Source: a virus
Virus record (IMG/VR): IMGVR_UViG_3300008111_000027
Location: 61,301 to 125,300 of that record
DNA: 64,000 nucleotides
Strand: one strand, 5' to 3'
Part shown: piece by piece, positions 9,147 to 17,930 of the stretch
Position numbering within the stretch: position 1 is the stretch's first letter
How the letters are laid out: every line of letters begins with the position of its first letter
The notes under the pieces: generated by a model
What the model saw: the letters and a program-made list of their open reading frames with translations, nothing else
What the model was told of the DNA's origin: nothing
Database searches by the model: none
Program-made: the position numbers and the translations under genes

Positions 9147-9636
9147 AGAATTAAAAGGTAGAATTTTTGATATCCCGCAAGATATTTTAGACAAGATAAA
9201 CCACACTGTAGTTGGTTTAAACGGTGAAAATGTGCGAGGTATTGAAAGAGCTAAAAAACTTTTAATTGATAAAAAAGTAAAATACGGTCAACTTAAAAGA
9301 ATTATCCATGACATCCAAAATATGGATAAAATGCAAGAAAAAACTAAGTACGACTTATGTGGCGGAGACCTCATGGAAAAATGGGCTAAACAATTTTTAC
9401 AAGGAGAAAGAGATTTAGTAAGTAATAGAAAAGACTCCAAAAAAAGAGCCGATGAGATTACGTCAATGACAGGGGAAAGAAAAAACAGTCATTTAAAATC
9501 ACACAAAAAAAGATTTAGTTTTAAAATTCCAACAAATTTGATTAAGAGTAATTCTCATAAGACGAGTGTATCTCCACTTACATCAATGAAATTATTTGAA
9601 GAAATAGATAAAATAAAAAAATTAATTAGTTACTAA
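9139..9636 (+). CDS. Uncharacterised basic phage protein
   Basis: The product has 165 residues and is strongly basic, especially residues 100-150 (SNRKDSKKRADE...HKKRFSFKI). The ATG overlaps the upstream stop by 8 bp. Basic composition could reflect nucleic-acid contact, but no domain is recognised. Neighbours are probable virion genes, so an internal or neck protein is possible. Confidence 0.45.
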   Translation: MNKELKGRIFDIPQDILDKINHTVVGLNGENVRGIERAKKLLIDKKVKYGQLKRIIHDIQNMDKMQEKTKYDLCGGDLMEKWAKQFLQGERDLVSNRKDSKKRADEITSMTGERKNSHLKSHKKRFSFKIPTNLIKSNSHKTSVSPLTSMKLFEEIDKIKKLISY

Positions 9637-9637
9637 T

Positions 9638-10303
9638 ATGCCAACACAATTAGAAATAATCGGAGATAGAGAGAGAAACATTCTCATGTCAAGGAACGAA
9701 TACAATCTTGGAGATTTGTACAGTTCAAATAATACTGGTGCGTTATCAGACGGTGATGAAAGAGGAAAAGGTGAATTAAGCGGAAATATTGGTTCTAAAA
9801 CTGATATCATGGAAAGAACTTCTTTAGTCGCAAAAAATCCTTACGGTCCAACAAATCAGTATAACAGTGGTAATCCTAACGCACTGTCAGACGGTGATGA
9901 AAAAGGTAAAGGAGAACTGAATAATAGTATTGGTTCTAAAACCGACATCGCGGAAAGAAATAGTCTTTTAGCTAAAAATATTTACAATAACTCTTTTCAA
10001 TATTCTTCAGGTAATCCAAACGCTTTGTCAGATGGTGATGAAAGAGGTAGAGGAGAAAATAATACAGGTGGTGTAGGCACTGTTACCGACATAAATGAGA
10101 GGACAACTCTATTAGCTAAAAATATTTACAATAATAATTTTGGGTACTCAACCATTAACCCAAATGCAATATCAGATGGTGATGAAAGAGGTAGAGGAGA
10201 AAATAATACAGGTGGTGTAGGTACTGTTACCGACATAAATGAGAGGACAACTTTAGGCGCTAAAAACAAATACGGTAGTACAAAAACATATCCTGATTTT
10301 TAA
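9638..10303 (+). CDS. Repeat-containing probable virion protein (four ~47-residue units)
   Basis: The product has 221 residues, built from four units each containing SDGDE(R/K)G(K/R)GE...TDI.ER..L.AKN.Y. The SDGD motifs sit at residues 37, 84, 131 and 179, so units are 47-48 residues. Units 3 and 4 are almost identical at the DNA level, implying recent duplication or gene conversion. The acidic SDGD loops could bind divalent cations, an inference. Its stop overlaps the next ATG (TAATG), so it is cotranslated with the WYL-like gene. Confidence 0.6.
   Translation: MPTQLEIIGDRERNILMSRNEYNLGDLYSSNNTGALSDGDERGKGELSGNIGSKTDIMERTSLVAKNPYGPTNQYNSGNPNALSDGDEKGKGELNNSIGSKTDIAERNSLLAKNIYNNSFQYSSGNPNALSDGDERGRGENNTGGVGTVTDINERTTLLAKNIYNNNFGYSTINPNAISDGDERGRGENNTGGVGTVTDINERTTLGAKNKYGSTKTYPDF
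9731..10297 (+). repeat. Four ~141-144-bp tandem coding repeats
   Basis: The repeats lie inside gene 9638-10303, with period 141-144 bp. The last two copies (starting near 10021 and 10165) share long identical stretches, for example the segment coding RGENNTGGVGTVTDINERTT. Confidence 0.75.
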
Positions 10304-11157
10304 TGATAAACTTTGAATCAATATTAACAAACATTCTTACTGAGGCACCTTCAAGGGGTACCCAAAAAACTCTTGAATATGCTATTAAAAATAGGATGCC
10401 CGTTTCTTTTGATTATAGAGGACCAAAAGGTGAAGTTTTACCTGGTAGAAGAATTAAAGCCGAATTGGTTGCATCGGGATTAACTAAAAAAGGAAATTTA
10501 GCTGTCAGAGGGTGGGTACAACCACCGTCAGTTTCTAAAAAAGGATTTAGAGAGCATGGATGGAGAACATTTATTTTAGACAGAATATCATCTGGTTCAG
10601 TACAAGTTTACGAGGACGAACAATTCACACAAAAAAGACCCGGATATAAAGAAGGTGATGATAAAAGTTTTTCCACAACATATGTAACAAGTGATTGGGG
10701 AGCCGTGAAACAACCCCAACAAACAAAACCAACACCATCACCTGAACCAAAACGTAAAGAAGAACCAAGAAGACAGGAACTACCTCAACCAAAACCAAAA
10801 GAAAAACCAACGGTCACTCCGGTTGAAACACCAAAAAGAGAAGTCGAAGTTTTCAATGATTTAAAAACTAAAGTAAAAGTTGTTGACAATATAAAACAAA
10901 TTAATCCTGAAGATTTTAAAACCGCGATTGATGATTTATACAAAAAGAAAATGGATGATTGGAAAAAATCACAAACAGAAATTGGTGGAAATGTAAATGC
11001 GGGTGAGGGAACAAGAAGAAGAATGGAAAAAGATTCTGAGTCAGATTTAGATAGACTACTAAAACAAGATAATATTAAAGTTATTGAACCGTCATCGGAA
11101 GAACCCGTTGAACTGCAAGAACAATTAAAAAGAATCAAGACTTTAATTTTCTTTTAA
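10303..11157 (+). CDS. WYL-like domain protein with Pro-rich linker
   Basis: The product has 284 residues. Residues 22-95 (AIKNRMPVSFDYRG, then RRIKAEL, GNLAVRGWVQ, GWRTFILDRISS) follow the WYL-domain pattern: two beta strands, R/E-P region, strand ending in Arg-x-F-x-L-D-R-I. WYL domains usually sense ligands or nucleic acid in regulators. Residues 135-185 are Pro/Lys/Glu-rich, then a charged C-terminus. There is no HTH. In this place among virion genes it may be a structural or injected protein rather than a transcription factor. The ATG overlaps the upstream stop. Confidence 0.5.
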   Translation: MINFESILTNILTEAPSRGTQKTLEYAIKNRMPVSFDYRGPKGEVLPGRRIKAELVASGLTKKGNLAVRGWVQPPSVSKKGFREHGWRTFILDRISSGSVQVYEDEQFTQKRPGYKEGDDKSFSTTYVTSDWGAVKQPQQTKPTPSPEPKRKEEPRRQELPQPKPKEKPTVTPVETPKREVEVFNDLKTKVKVVDNIKQINPEDFKTAIDDLYKKKMDDWKKSQTEIGGNVNAGEGTRRRMEKDSESDLDRLLKQDNIKVIEPSSEEPVELQEQLKRIKTLIFF

Positions 11158-11184
11158 AAATACTTATTTTATAAAAAAATCAAT

Positions 11185-11766
11185 ATGGAAAAAACAGGAC
11201 AAGGGGTGATATCACAAAATGACCTAATGCAAAGACTAGTACAAGCCAAAAAAATATTGAACAAAGTTGAAACTGGAGACTTTGAAACTGGCCATGTAAA
11301 CGAAGAAATATTAAGAAGTAACCCTGAAGATGTATTATCATCATCAAATCAAAATCCACAAATTAGACAACCACAACAACCTAATTTGCAAAAAATACAA
11401 GAATCCAAATTACCTGAAGCAATCAAAAGAGCGATGATTGAAAATCCGATACCTCAAATTAGTTTATCAGATTCTTTAGATTTAAACTTTGTTGAAAAAA
11501 CAAAAAAACTAATGGAATCTGAAGGTGTCGCCACAAAAAAATCTACACAACAAAGGAGTTCACAAGTGGATAGTTCAGATTTAGTTAAACAACTTACACC
11601 AATAATTGAAAACATTGTAAGAAAGACTGTAGTCGAAATTATGGATTCCAAACTCAATCAAATTTTAACGGCACAACAAACCATGAGTATCAATGAAAAT
11701 TTGGTATTAAAGGTTGGTGATTCTGTTTTTAAAGGTAAAATTACTGGCGTAAATAAATCTAAGTAA
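11185..11766 (+). CDS. Uncharacterised phage protein, probable virion or assembly factor
   Basis: The product has 193 residues, with a Gln/Asn-rich centre (residues 50-75), a helical region with LVKQLTPIIENIVRKTVVEIMDSKL (split by charge, probable amphipathic helix, residues 133-158) and a small beta tail VLKVGDSVFKGKITGV. The pattern of helix followed by a beta hairpin is seen in several small phage structural proteins, but I cannot name it. An AT-rich 27-bp gap separates it from the WYL-like gene. Confidence 0.45.
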   Translation: MEKTGQGVISQNDLMQRLVQAKKILNKVETGDFETGHVNEEILRSNPEDVLSSSNQNPQIRQPQQPNLQKIQESKLPEAIKRAMIENPIPQISLSDSLDLNFVEKTKKLMESEGVATKKSTQQRSSQVDSSDLVKQLTPIIENIVRKTVVEIMDSKLNQILTAQQTMSINENLVLKVGDSVFKGKITGVNKSK

Positions 11767-11817
11767 GTTTGACTTTTCAATTTTTTTTCTTATAATTTAT
11801 AAAAAGGAAAAATTTGA

Positions 11818-13038
11818 ATGTCAAAAATTAGAATTTTAGCAATACCCCCCGATACACATGGTGTGGGTAAATATAGAATATTAGACCCATATAAATTTAT
11901 TGGAGACCATTATGCCGACGAATTTCATGTCGACATTGCATTATCTGTTGAAAACAGTGATAATTTTTTTAAGAACTACGATATTGTAGTATTCCATAGT
12001 TTTATCCATCAAACAAGTCACGAAGAAAATATTTCAAGAATTAAGTGGTTAAAATCCCAAGGTATTAAAATCGTAATGGATATTGATGACCATTGGTCTC
12101 CCGACCATAGACACCCAATGTATTTTCACATTAGAGAAAACGAGTTACCGAAGAAAAAAGCCGACATGATGAAAGAGTCGGACTACGTTACGTGTACGAC
12201 CGAATATTTTGCTGAAACTTTAAGAAAAAGATTAAATTTAAAAAATGTTTTAGTATTCCCCAATGCAATTGACCCGAATGAAAGTCAATTCCAACCTAAA
12301 CCCACAGAGTCAGATAGACTTAGATTTGGGTGGCTTGGAGGTTCAACTCACTTACATGATTTAGAACAAATTAGAGGTGGAATTTCAATGATTGCTAATC
12401 AATACGATAATATTCAATTTGTTTTGTGTGGTTACGATTTAAGGGGTTCAATCACGGAAGTAAATCCACAAACAGGCGAAAGAAAAACAAGACAAATTCA
12501 ACCCACCGAAACGGTTTGGTACAAATACGAACAAATATTTACGGACAATTACAAAACAGTTGACCCCGAGTATAAATCATATTTAATGAATTTTACACAA
12601 ACACCAGAAATTGACGTTAGTGATAAAAAATATAGAAGAGTTTGGACACAACCAATTGGTAGATATGGTTCTAATTATAACTTATTTGATGTATCTTTAG
12701 CACCAATCATACCATCAGAATTCAATTCCTGTAAATCACAATTAAAAATAATTGAGGCGGGCTTCCATAAAAAACCTATCATTGCAAGTGAAACAATGCC
12801 GTATACAATTGATTTAAAAACTGCATACAAAGAAGGTAAGTTATTAGATGACGGTAATGCTTTATTAGTACATGAAAACAAAAACCATAAACTGTGGTCA
12901 AAGTATATGAAATTATTAATAGACAATCCAAATATGGTTGAAGACTTGGGTAATAGATTATACGAAACAGTGAAAGACAAATACTCTTTAGTAACAGTTT
13001 CAAAAAACAGAACAGAATTTTTCAAATCAATAATTTAA
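11818..13038 (+). CDS. GT-B fold glycosyltransferase (GT4-like)
   Basis: The product has 406 residues. The N-terminal half starts IRILAIPPDTHGVGKYRI and has Rossmann-like strands (IVVFHSF, IKIVMDIDDHWS); the C-terminal half has the acceptor/donor signature of GT4 enzymes (FNSCKSQLKIIEAGFHKKPIIAS) with the Glu of the E-x7-E region. It would transfer a sugar from an NDP donor. It is the first of three glycosyltransferases in a 6-kb stretch (also 16078 and 17148). Targets could be phage DNA, virion proteins or host surface glycans; nothing in the sequence decides. Confidence 0.8.
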   Translation: MSKIRILAIPPDTHGVGKYRILDPYKFIGDHYADEFHVDIALSVENSDNFFKNYDIVVFHSFIHQTSHEENISRIKWLKSQGIKIVMDIDDHWSPDHRHPMYFHIRENELPKKKADMMKESDYVTCTTEYFAETLRKRLNLKNVLVFPNAIDPNESQFQPKPTESDRLRFGWLGGSTHLHDLEQIRGGISMIANQYDNIQFVLCGYDLRGSITEVNPQTGERKTRQIQPTETVWYKYEQIFTDNYKTVDPEYKSYLMNFTQTPEIDVSDKKYRRVWTQPIGRYGSNYNLFDVSLAPIIPSEFNSCKSQLKIIEAGFHKKPIIASETMPYTIDLKTAYKEGKLLDDGNALLVHENKNHKLWSKYMKLLIDNPNMVEDLGNRLYETVKDKYSLVTVSKNRTEFFKSII

Positions 13039-13050
13039 AAACAAAAAACC

Positions 13051-13284
13051 ATGCATTATTTAGTAACAGTAGGTTATGAAACCGAAAATTTAGACAGAAA
13101 CGGTAATCCAAGATTACAAAAAGTTAAGTACATTGTAGAAGCTGAGTCGGTTGAAGAAGCGACTTTGGTTGTTTCAAAGTACAGAGCCGGAGACATGAGG
13201 TCTTCAGAAAGTTTGGCGATTGTAAAGATGCCAATCGAATGTATTATTGACCCACAAAATACTCCTGAGTACTTTAAAAAATAA
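13051..13284 (+). CDS. DUF4494-like small protein
   Basis: The product has 77 residues: MHYLVTVGYET..., then KVKYIVEAESVEEATLVVSKY, then a C-terminal strand. A beta strand, the phrase vKyiVeAeSveEA and a further beta segment match DUF4494, a family I know from Bacteroidota and their phages. Function is unknown. It is 12 bp after the glycosyltransferase and 5 bp before the next gene, so all are probably cotranscribed. Confidence 0.55.
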   Translation: MHYLVTVGYETENLDRNGNPRLQKVKYIVEAESVEEATLVVSKYRAGDMRSSESLAIVKMPIECIIDPQNTPEYFKK

Positions 13285-13289
13285 TTAAA

Positions 13290-13856
13290 ATGTTAACCGC
13301 AGAACAAATAGAGTCAAACAAGAAAAAGTTTCTTGAAACGAACTCAAAATATAAAATTTTTACAGAAGAGTTGTTAGACTTTTTGGGTAATGACTTTTTT
13401 TTAGCACCAGCATCCACATCTTTAGACATGTATGGGTGTTTTCCGGGTGGTCTATTAAGTCATTGTTTTAAAGCTGCGAAGTATTCGGTTAAAACCAATG
13501 AACTACTCCCTGAAACAATGAGGGTAGAAACTTCTTCTATTTTGAAGTGTATATTTTTATCACAGATTGGTAAAACTTTTATGTTTAAACCAAACCCAAG
13601 TGAATGGCATAGAAAAAACCTTGGTAAAATGTACGAATTCAATGAACAAGAAGTTTCAATGAAATCAGGAGAACGAGCAGTATATTATGCGGTAAACAAT
13701 GGAGTAAAATTATCAGAAGATGAATTTCAATCAATTATGAATTCAGATAAAGAATCTGATGATAAAATGGCGAAATATCGTTCGGGTACTTTATCCAACG
13801 TAATAAGAATCGGTTTTGAACTATCAATCATAGAAGAAAAAAATGGACAAAAATGA
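13290..13856 (+). CDS. HD-domain-like protein with altered metal ligands
   Basis: The product has 188 residues. FPGGLLSHCFKAAKYSVKTNELLP (read in two parts, residues 50-75) resembles the first His of HD-type phosphohydrolases; residues 85-100 read ILKCIFLSQIGKTFMF where active enzymes have H-D-I-G-K. The HD pair is therefore replaced by SQ. If this is an HD relative it is probably inactive as a metal-dependent hydrolase. The C-terminal 13 bp overlap the dUTPase start, so the pair is translationally coupled and may share a nucleotide-related role. Confidence 0.5.
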   Translation: MLTAEQIESNKKKFLETNSKYKIFTEELLDFLGNDFFLAPASTSLDMYGCFPGGLLSHCFKAAKYSVKTNELLPETMRVETSSILKCIFLSQIGKTFMFKPNPSEWHRKNLGKMYEFNEQEVSMKSGERAVYYAVNNGVKLSEDEFQSIMNSDKESDDKMAKYRSGTLSNVIRIGFELSIIEEKNGQK

Positions 13857-14448
13857 AATTGAGTCGTATATCAAACGACTACAAGAATTAGAAAAAGAAA
13901 TCCTTAGTGATAATTCTGACGACACATCAATTATGGGAGATTTAAATAATTTATTATTTAATCTCGGTGATGATATTAAAAATCAAGTTGAGGAACAGGT
14001 TAATCGTTTTGAAGTTAAAGTTAAAAGATTACATCCGAAAGCGGTAATTCCCAAATACGCAAAAGATGGGGACGCTGGTATGGATTTGGTTGCAACAGAA
14101 ATAATTTCAAATACCACATTTGATGTTACTTATGGTACAGGAATCGCCATGGAAATACCAAAAGGATACGTTGGTTTAGTTTTTCCTCGCTCTTCTATTA
14201 GAAAAACCGATTTATCACTTACAAATTGTGTTGGGGTTATTGACAGTGGATATAGAGGTGAAATCCAAGCAACATTTAAAAAAGTCTTTGGTAAAAACGA
14301 TGTCAGATTAGATGAATTAGATTATAAAGTGGGTGATAGAATTGCTCAAATAATGATAATACCTTATCCTTCTGTAACCTTTGTAGAGGTGGACGAATTG
14401 TCTCAAACAGATAGGGGTGAAGGTGGATTTGGTTCTACAGGTTCATAA
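13843..14448 (+). CDS. dut: dUTPase with N-terminal helical extension
   Basis: The product has 201 residues. All five trimeric dUTPase motifs are present: DGDAGMDL (76-82), PRSSIRKT (115-122), GVIDSGYRGEI (131-141), YKVGDRIAQIMI (161-172) and RGEGGFGSTG (191-200). The enzyme hydrolyses dUTP to dUMP and pyrophosphate, keeping uracil out of phage DNA and feeding dTMP synthesis together with the dCMP deaminase at 25614. Residues 1-55 are an extra charged helical segment absent from minimal dUTPases, perhaps for oligomer or partner contact. It overlaps the HD-like gene. Confidence 0.95.
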   Translation: MDKNEIESYIKRLQELEKEILSDNSDDTSIMGDLNNLLFNLGDDIKNQVEEQVNRFEVKVKRLHPKAVIPKYAKDGDAGMDLVATEIISNTTFDVTYGTGIAMEIPKGYVGLVFPRSSIRKTDLSLTNCVGVIDSGYRGEIQATFKKVFGKNDVRLDELDYKVGDRIAQIMIIPYPSVTFVEVDELSQTDRGEGGFGSTGS

Positions 14449-14474
14449 TAATTATATTAATAAAAAACACTCAA

Positions 14475-15191
14475 TTGAGAAAATCAACAACAAAAACCGT
14501 AAATCTTGTAGAAGATAAAAAAACACCTAAAAAAGATAGAATTAGGCAAATAATAAAACAACCTAAAGAAAAATTTCTAACCAAGAATCAAGAAGACTAT
14601 TGGAGAACTTTAGGTGAAAACGAAATAACACTTTGTTTTGGTCCTGCTGGTGTTGGTAAATCATATATTGCAATGAAAAGGGCTGTTGATTTACTTTGGG
14701 ACGACAGTAATAAATACGAAAAAATTATCATTGTTAGACCAGCGGTTGAAGCTGAGGAAAAATTAGGTTCACTACCCGGTGGATTAGAAGAAAAACTTGA
14801 CCCATACATCTATCCTTCATATTATTTACTAAATAAAATAATTGGTAAAGATGCTAGAGAAAAATTAAAGGATGAAGGATTTATTGAAATTGCCGCATTG
14901 GCTTATATGAGAGGTTGGAATGTTGACAACACAATTTTAGTATTCGAAGAAGCTCAAAACACAACCCCGTCACAAATGAAACTTTTATTGACCCGTATTG
15001 GGTTCAATTCAAAGTTTTTTATTTCAGGAGATTTAGAACAATCAGACAAATTTAAAGACAAAACAAAAACCGGATTATACGACGCAAAAGTAAGACTTGG
15101 TGATTTAAAAAATGTCGGTGTATTTGAATTTGGTAATGAGGATATTGTTAGAAATCCAATCATCACTCAAATCTTAAAAAGGTACGATTAA
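14475..15191 (+). CDS. phoH: PhoH-like P-loop ATPase (TTG start)
   Basis: The product has 238 residues. Walker A is GPAGVGKS (56-63); Walker B is LVFEEAQN, followed by sensor ISGDLEQSD, all typical of PhoH. PhoH proteins are ATPases linked to RNA processing and occur widely in marine T4-like phages. The start is TTG at 14475: the next in-frame ATG lies beyond Walker A, so an upstream non-ATG start is needed. The N-terminal 30 residues are Lys-rich. It sits between dUTPase and a HAD-like gene in the same direction. Confidence 0.9.
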   Translation: MRKSTTKTVNLVEDKKTPKKDRIRQIIKQPKEKFLTKNQEDYWRTLGENEITLCFGPAGVGKSYIAMKRAVDLLWDDSNKYEKIIIVRPAVEAEEKLGSLPGGLEEKLDPYIYPSYYLLNKIIGKDAREKLKDEGFIEIAALAYMRGWNVDNTILVFEEAQNTTPSQMKLLLTRIGFNSKFFISGDLEQSDKFKDKTKTGLYDAKVRLGDLKNVGVFEFGNEDIVRNPIITQILKRYD

Positions 15192-15228
15192 ACTTTACTT
15201 ATAATATTTTATCTATTATATTTCCTAT

Positions 15229-15909
15229 ATGGAAATATTTGTTAGTATTGATGGTGTTTTAAGAAACACGATACAGAAATTTGATTACCATTATAAAGAT
15301 TATTTCTTAAACACTGAAACAGACGAAGAAGAAAAGTTTGATTATGGTGTAAATGGTGTACCAATATCTATTGAAAATTTGTTAAGTACCTACAAGTTTC
15401 AATCAATCGATGAATTTAATAAATTTTTATATTTCGATTTCCCAATTGAAATATATGGACACGCCGGTTTAAGTTATAATCAAGCCGCCACTGAATTAAA
15501 CACATTCATTTTTGAAAACAAAAATGCTAAAATAACTTTAGTTGGTTTAAGTGAAAAAGGTAAAGCAAAACCTGCCACACTTTTCTTTCTTTCAAAAAAC
15601 GGTATTATGGCTGATAATATCGTTTTTTCAACGCCTGATGAGATAAAAAAATTATGGAAAAAATGTGATTTATGGATAACAGATGATATAAATGTTGTTT
15701 CACAATGTCCAATACACAAAAAGGTTATAAAATTTAATACCTTTTATAATAATAACTTTACAAATAAACTACAAATAAATAAATTATCAGAAATAAATAA
15801 AACATGGTTGAAATTTTCGGTAAAAACTATTATATCGATGTTGATGGAATCAGTAACAAATGTCAAACGGGTAATCAAATCCAAAATGAAGACGGAACCA
15901 CAACATTAG
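15229..15909 (+). CDS. HAD-like protein, C-terminus possibly frameshifted
   Basis: The product has 226 residues. It opens FVSIDGVLRN, like HAD motif I DxDG(T/V) but with Ser at the first Asp, and residues 145-165 (KKCDLWITDDINVVSQCP) resemble HAD motif IV. The missing nucleophile suggests no phosphatase activity. The last 35 residues overlap the next gene by 106 bp in another frame and look low-quality (Lys/Ile/Met-rich). A stop (AAATAA, near 15796) in a neighbouring frame lies just before the next ATG, so a one-base indel upstream of 15800 may have extended this frame. Confidence 0.6.
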   Translation: MEIFVSIDGVLRNTIQKFDYHYKDYFLNTETDEEEKFDYGVNGVPISIENLLSTYKFQSIDEFNKFLYFDFPIEIYGHAGLSYNQAATELNTFIFENKNAKITLVGLSEKGKAKPATLFFLSKNGIMADNIVFSTPDEIKKLWKKCDLWITDDINVVSQCPIHKKVIKFNTFYNNNFTNKLQINKLSEINKTWLKFSVKTIISMLMESVTNVKRVIKSKMKTEPQH

Positions 15910-16085
15910 AAATAAACCTATTCAAATATGAGATTATCAAAACTTGTATTGAAAGAATACTAAATGAGTTTGAAGAAGTGGATGAAGGATTAGGTGAATT
16001 CGGTGAAAACGGTTTATCAATATCTTTTAAAATTGCTTTTAACACACTAATAAAATATGACATATTAATATCAGAAGATGAATAA
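15804..16085 (+). CDS. Small conserved-looking phage protein
   Basis: The product has 93 residues (MVEIFGKNYYIDVDGISNKC...EINLFKYEIIKTCIERIL...ENGLSISFKIAFNTLIKYDIL). The composition and periodicity look like a real folded protein, more so than the overlapping tail of 15229-15909. It overlaps the next gene (16078) by 8 bp. Function unknown. Confidence 0.6.
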   Translation: MVEIFGKNYYIDVDGISNKCQTGNQIQNEDGTTTLEINLFKYEIIKTCIERILNEFEEVDEGLGEFGENGLSISFKIAFNTLIKYDILISEDE

Positions 16086-17151
16086 CAAAGAAAACATAGA
16101 AAAATTATCGGTGGCTTTAGAAAAACTAAACACCAAAACTAACACCATATATTTTTTGGTGTACGATACCAAAAACAACCCAAGAGCGTCAGTAAAACAC
16201 ATTTACGACATTGCTTTAACTTTAAAGCAAAATGGGTATAATTCAAAATTACTTGTTGAAGATAAAACATATTCAGGGGTTAACTCTTGGTTAGGGGATA
16301 CATACTCTGAATTGGAAATCGTAACAATTAAAGACGACCGAGTTGAAATTAAAATTGAAGACGTTATTATTGTTCCCGAGTACTATTCAAATGTTTTGGA
16401 GTCCATGACAAATATTAGATGTGTAAAAGTCATGTTAGTTCAACAAAAAGAATACATTTTTGAAACATTACCAATTGGTAGTAGATGGTCTGACTACGGA
16501 TTTGATAGAGTAATCACAACTACTGAATTTTCTAAAAAATACATTAGTGAGGTTTTCCCTGAGTCTTTAGTGCATATTATTCCTCCAATTATTAGTGATG
16601 AATTTAAGGTTAGTGATAAAAACACAAAACCAATCATTGCAATAATGTGTAAAGACAGGTCAACAAATAAGAGAATTATATCTGAATTTTATATTAGATA
16701 CCCACATTTGAGATGGTTGACTTTTAGAGACATGGTTAATATGTCTTACCAAGAATTCGCCGATAACCTAAGAGAATGTGTTGTTTCGGTATGGGTAGAT
16801 GAAGATTCCACATTTGGAACCTTCCCGTTAGAATCGATGAAGTCAGGAGTACCTGTAATCGGTAAAATACCAAAGAACGAACCAGATTGGTTAAGTGAGA
16901 ATGGAATGTGGACATATGACGATTCAAAAATTGTTGAAATCCTTGGAACATATATCAACGCTTGGTTAGAGGGAGTTGAAATTAATGATGATGTCAAAAA
17001 GAAAATGAAAGACACATTGTTACCATATGAATCAGATATTACAAAAAGTAACATATTAAATATTTTTGATTCATTCATAAATAAAAGAATTGACGCAATA
17101 GAAAAGGCGTTAAATAAAATAAAAGAAGAAAATAAAGAAGAAGTAGCATGA
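16078..17151 (+). CDS. GT-B fold glycosyltransferase
   Basis: The product has 357 residues. Residues 20-60 (TIYFLVYDTKNNPRASVKHIYDIALTLKQNGY) give a typical GT4 N-terminal strand-helix; the C-terminal domain has VVSVWVDEDSTFGTFPLESMKSGVPVIG (read in parts), matching the E-x7-E donor-binding region. The C-terminal 25 residues are a Lys/Glu-rich helix. It overlaps genes on both sides (8 bp upstream, 4 bp with the GT-A gene at 17148), so the two transferases are coupled and may act on one glycan. Confidence 0.8.
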   Translation: MNNKENIEKLSVALEKLNTKTNTIYFLVYDTKNNPRASVKHIYDIALTLKQNGYNSKLLVEDKTYSGVNSWLGDTYSELEIVTIKDDRVEIKIEDVIIVPEYYSNVLESMTNIRCVKVMLVQQKEYIFETLPIGSRWSDYGFDRVITTTEFSKKYISEVFPESLVHIIPPIISDEFKVSDKNTKPIIAIMCKDRSTNKRIISEFYIRYPHLRWLTFRDMVNMSYQEFADNLRECVVSVWVDEDSTFGTFPLESMKSGVPVIGKIPKNEPDWLSENGMWTYDDSKIVEILGTYINAWLEGVEINDDVKKKMKDTLLPYESDITKSNILNIFDSFINKRIDAIEKALNKIKEENKEEVA

Positions 17152-17927
17152 AAGACATATCAATAATTTTACCCATTCATAAATGGGACGAGGAATATGA
17201 AACAATGTTTAAAAACGCATTCAGTTCAGTTGAACAATTTTATAACGATGTGAAATTGTTGATTGTTGGACCATCAAGTGTCGTTTCAAAAATAAACATT
17301 GAACAATCTAATTTAGAATATAAAATAATCGAAAACAGTGGAGAACATGATTTTTGTTCACAAATTAATCTTGGTATCACAAATTGTGACACAGAGTGGT
17401 TTTCAATTTTGGAAGTTGATGATGAGTACCACAAAAACTGGTTAACATTAGTAAACTCATACAGAAATGAAAACCCTGAAGTCGGTGCCTTTTTAAGTTT
17501 AGTAAAAGATATCAATGTTGAAGGTAAATTTTTAAGTTACACCAATGAATCGACTTGGGCTTACGGATTCACAGATAAACAGGGATTCTTAGATAATGAA
17601 GCCTTATTAGAATATCAAAACTTTCAAATTAATGGTGGTCTATACAAAACTTCTGTTATAACGGAGTATGGTAAATTAAAATCAAATATTAAACTAACGT
17701 TTGGTTATGAATTTTTATTAAGATTAACACATAACAATGTTATTGTGATGACGATTCCAAGATTAGGATACCAACACGTAAACTTTAGAGAGGATTCTTT
17801 ATTTTGGAATTATAAAAATTCAGAGAAAATGAGACTCTCACAAGAAGAGGTTAAATTTTGGTTAGACACTGCAAAAAAAGAGTTTTTCTTTAAAAATAAC
17901 AGAGACATAAACTATGTAGAAAATTAA
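17148..17927 (+). CDS. GT-A fold glycosyltransferase (GT2-like)
   Basis: The product has 259 residues. It opens ISIILPIHKWDEEYETMFKNAF, the usual GT2 nucleotide-binding strand; residues 80-92 carry FSILEVDDEYHKNW, where VDD is the DxD-type metal/donor motif. Later GYEFLLRLTHN resembles the acceptor-side region. It would transfer a sugar with inversion. It lies 4 bp overlapped with the preceding GT-B gene and directly before the late sigma factor. Confidence 0.8.
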   Translation: MKDISIILPIHKWDEEYETMFKNAFSSVEQFYNDVKLLIVGPSSVVSKINIEQSNLEYKIIENSGEHDFCSQINLGITNCDTEWFSILEVDDEYHKNWLTLVNSYRNENPEVGAFLSLVKDINVEGKFLSYTNESTWAYGFTDKQGFLDNEALLEYQNFQINGGLYKTSVITEYGKLKSNIKLTFGYEFLLRLTHNNVIVMTIPRLGYQHVNFREDSLFWNYKNSEKMRLSQEEVKFWLDTAKKEFFFKNNRDINYVEN

Positions 17928-17930
17928 TAT

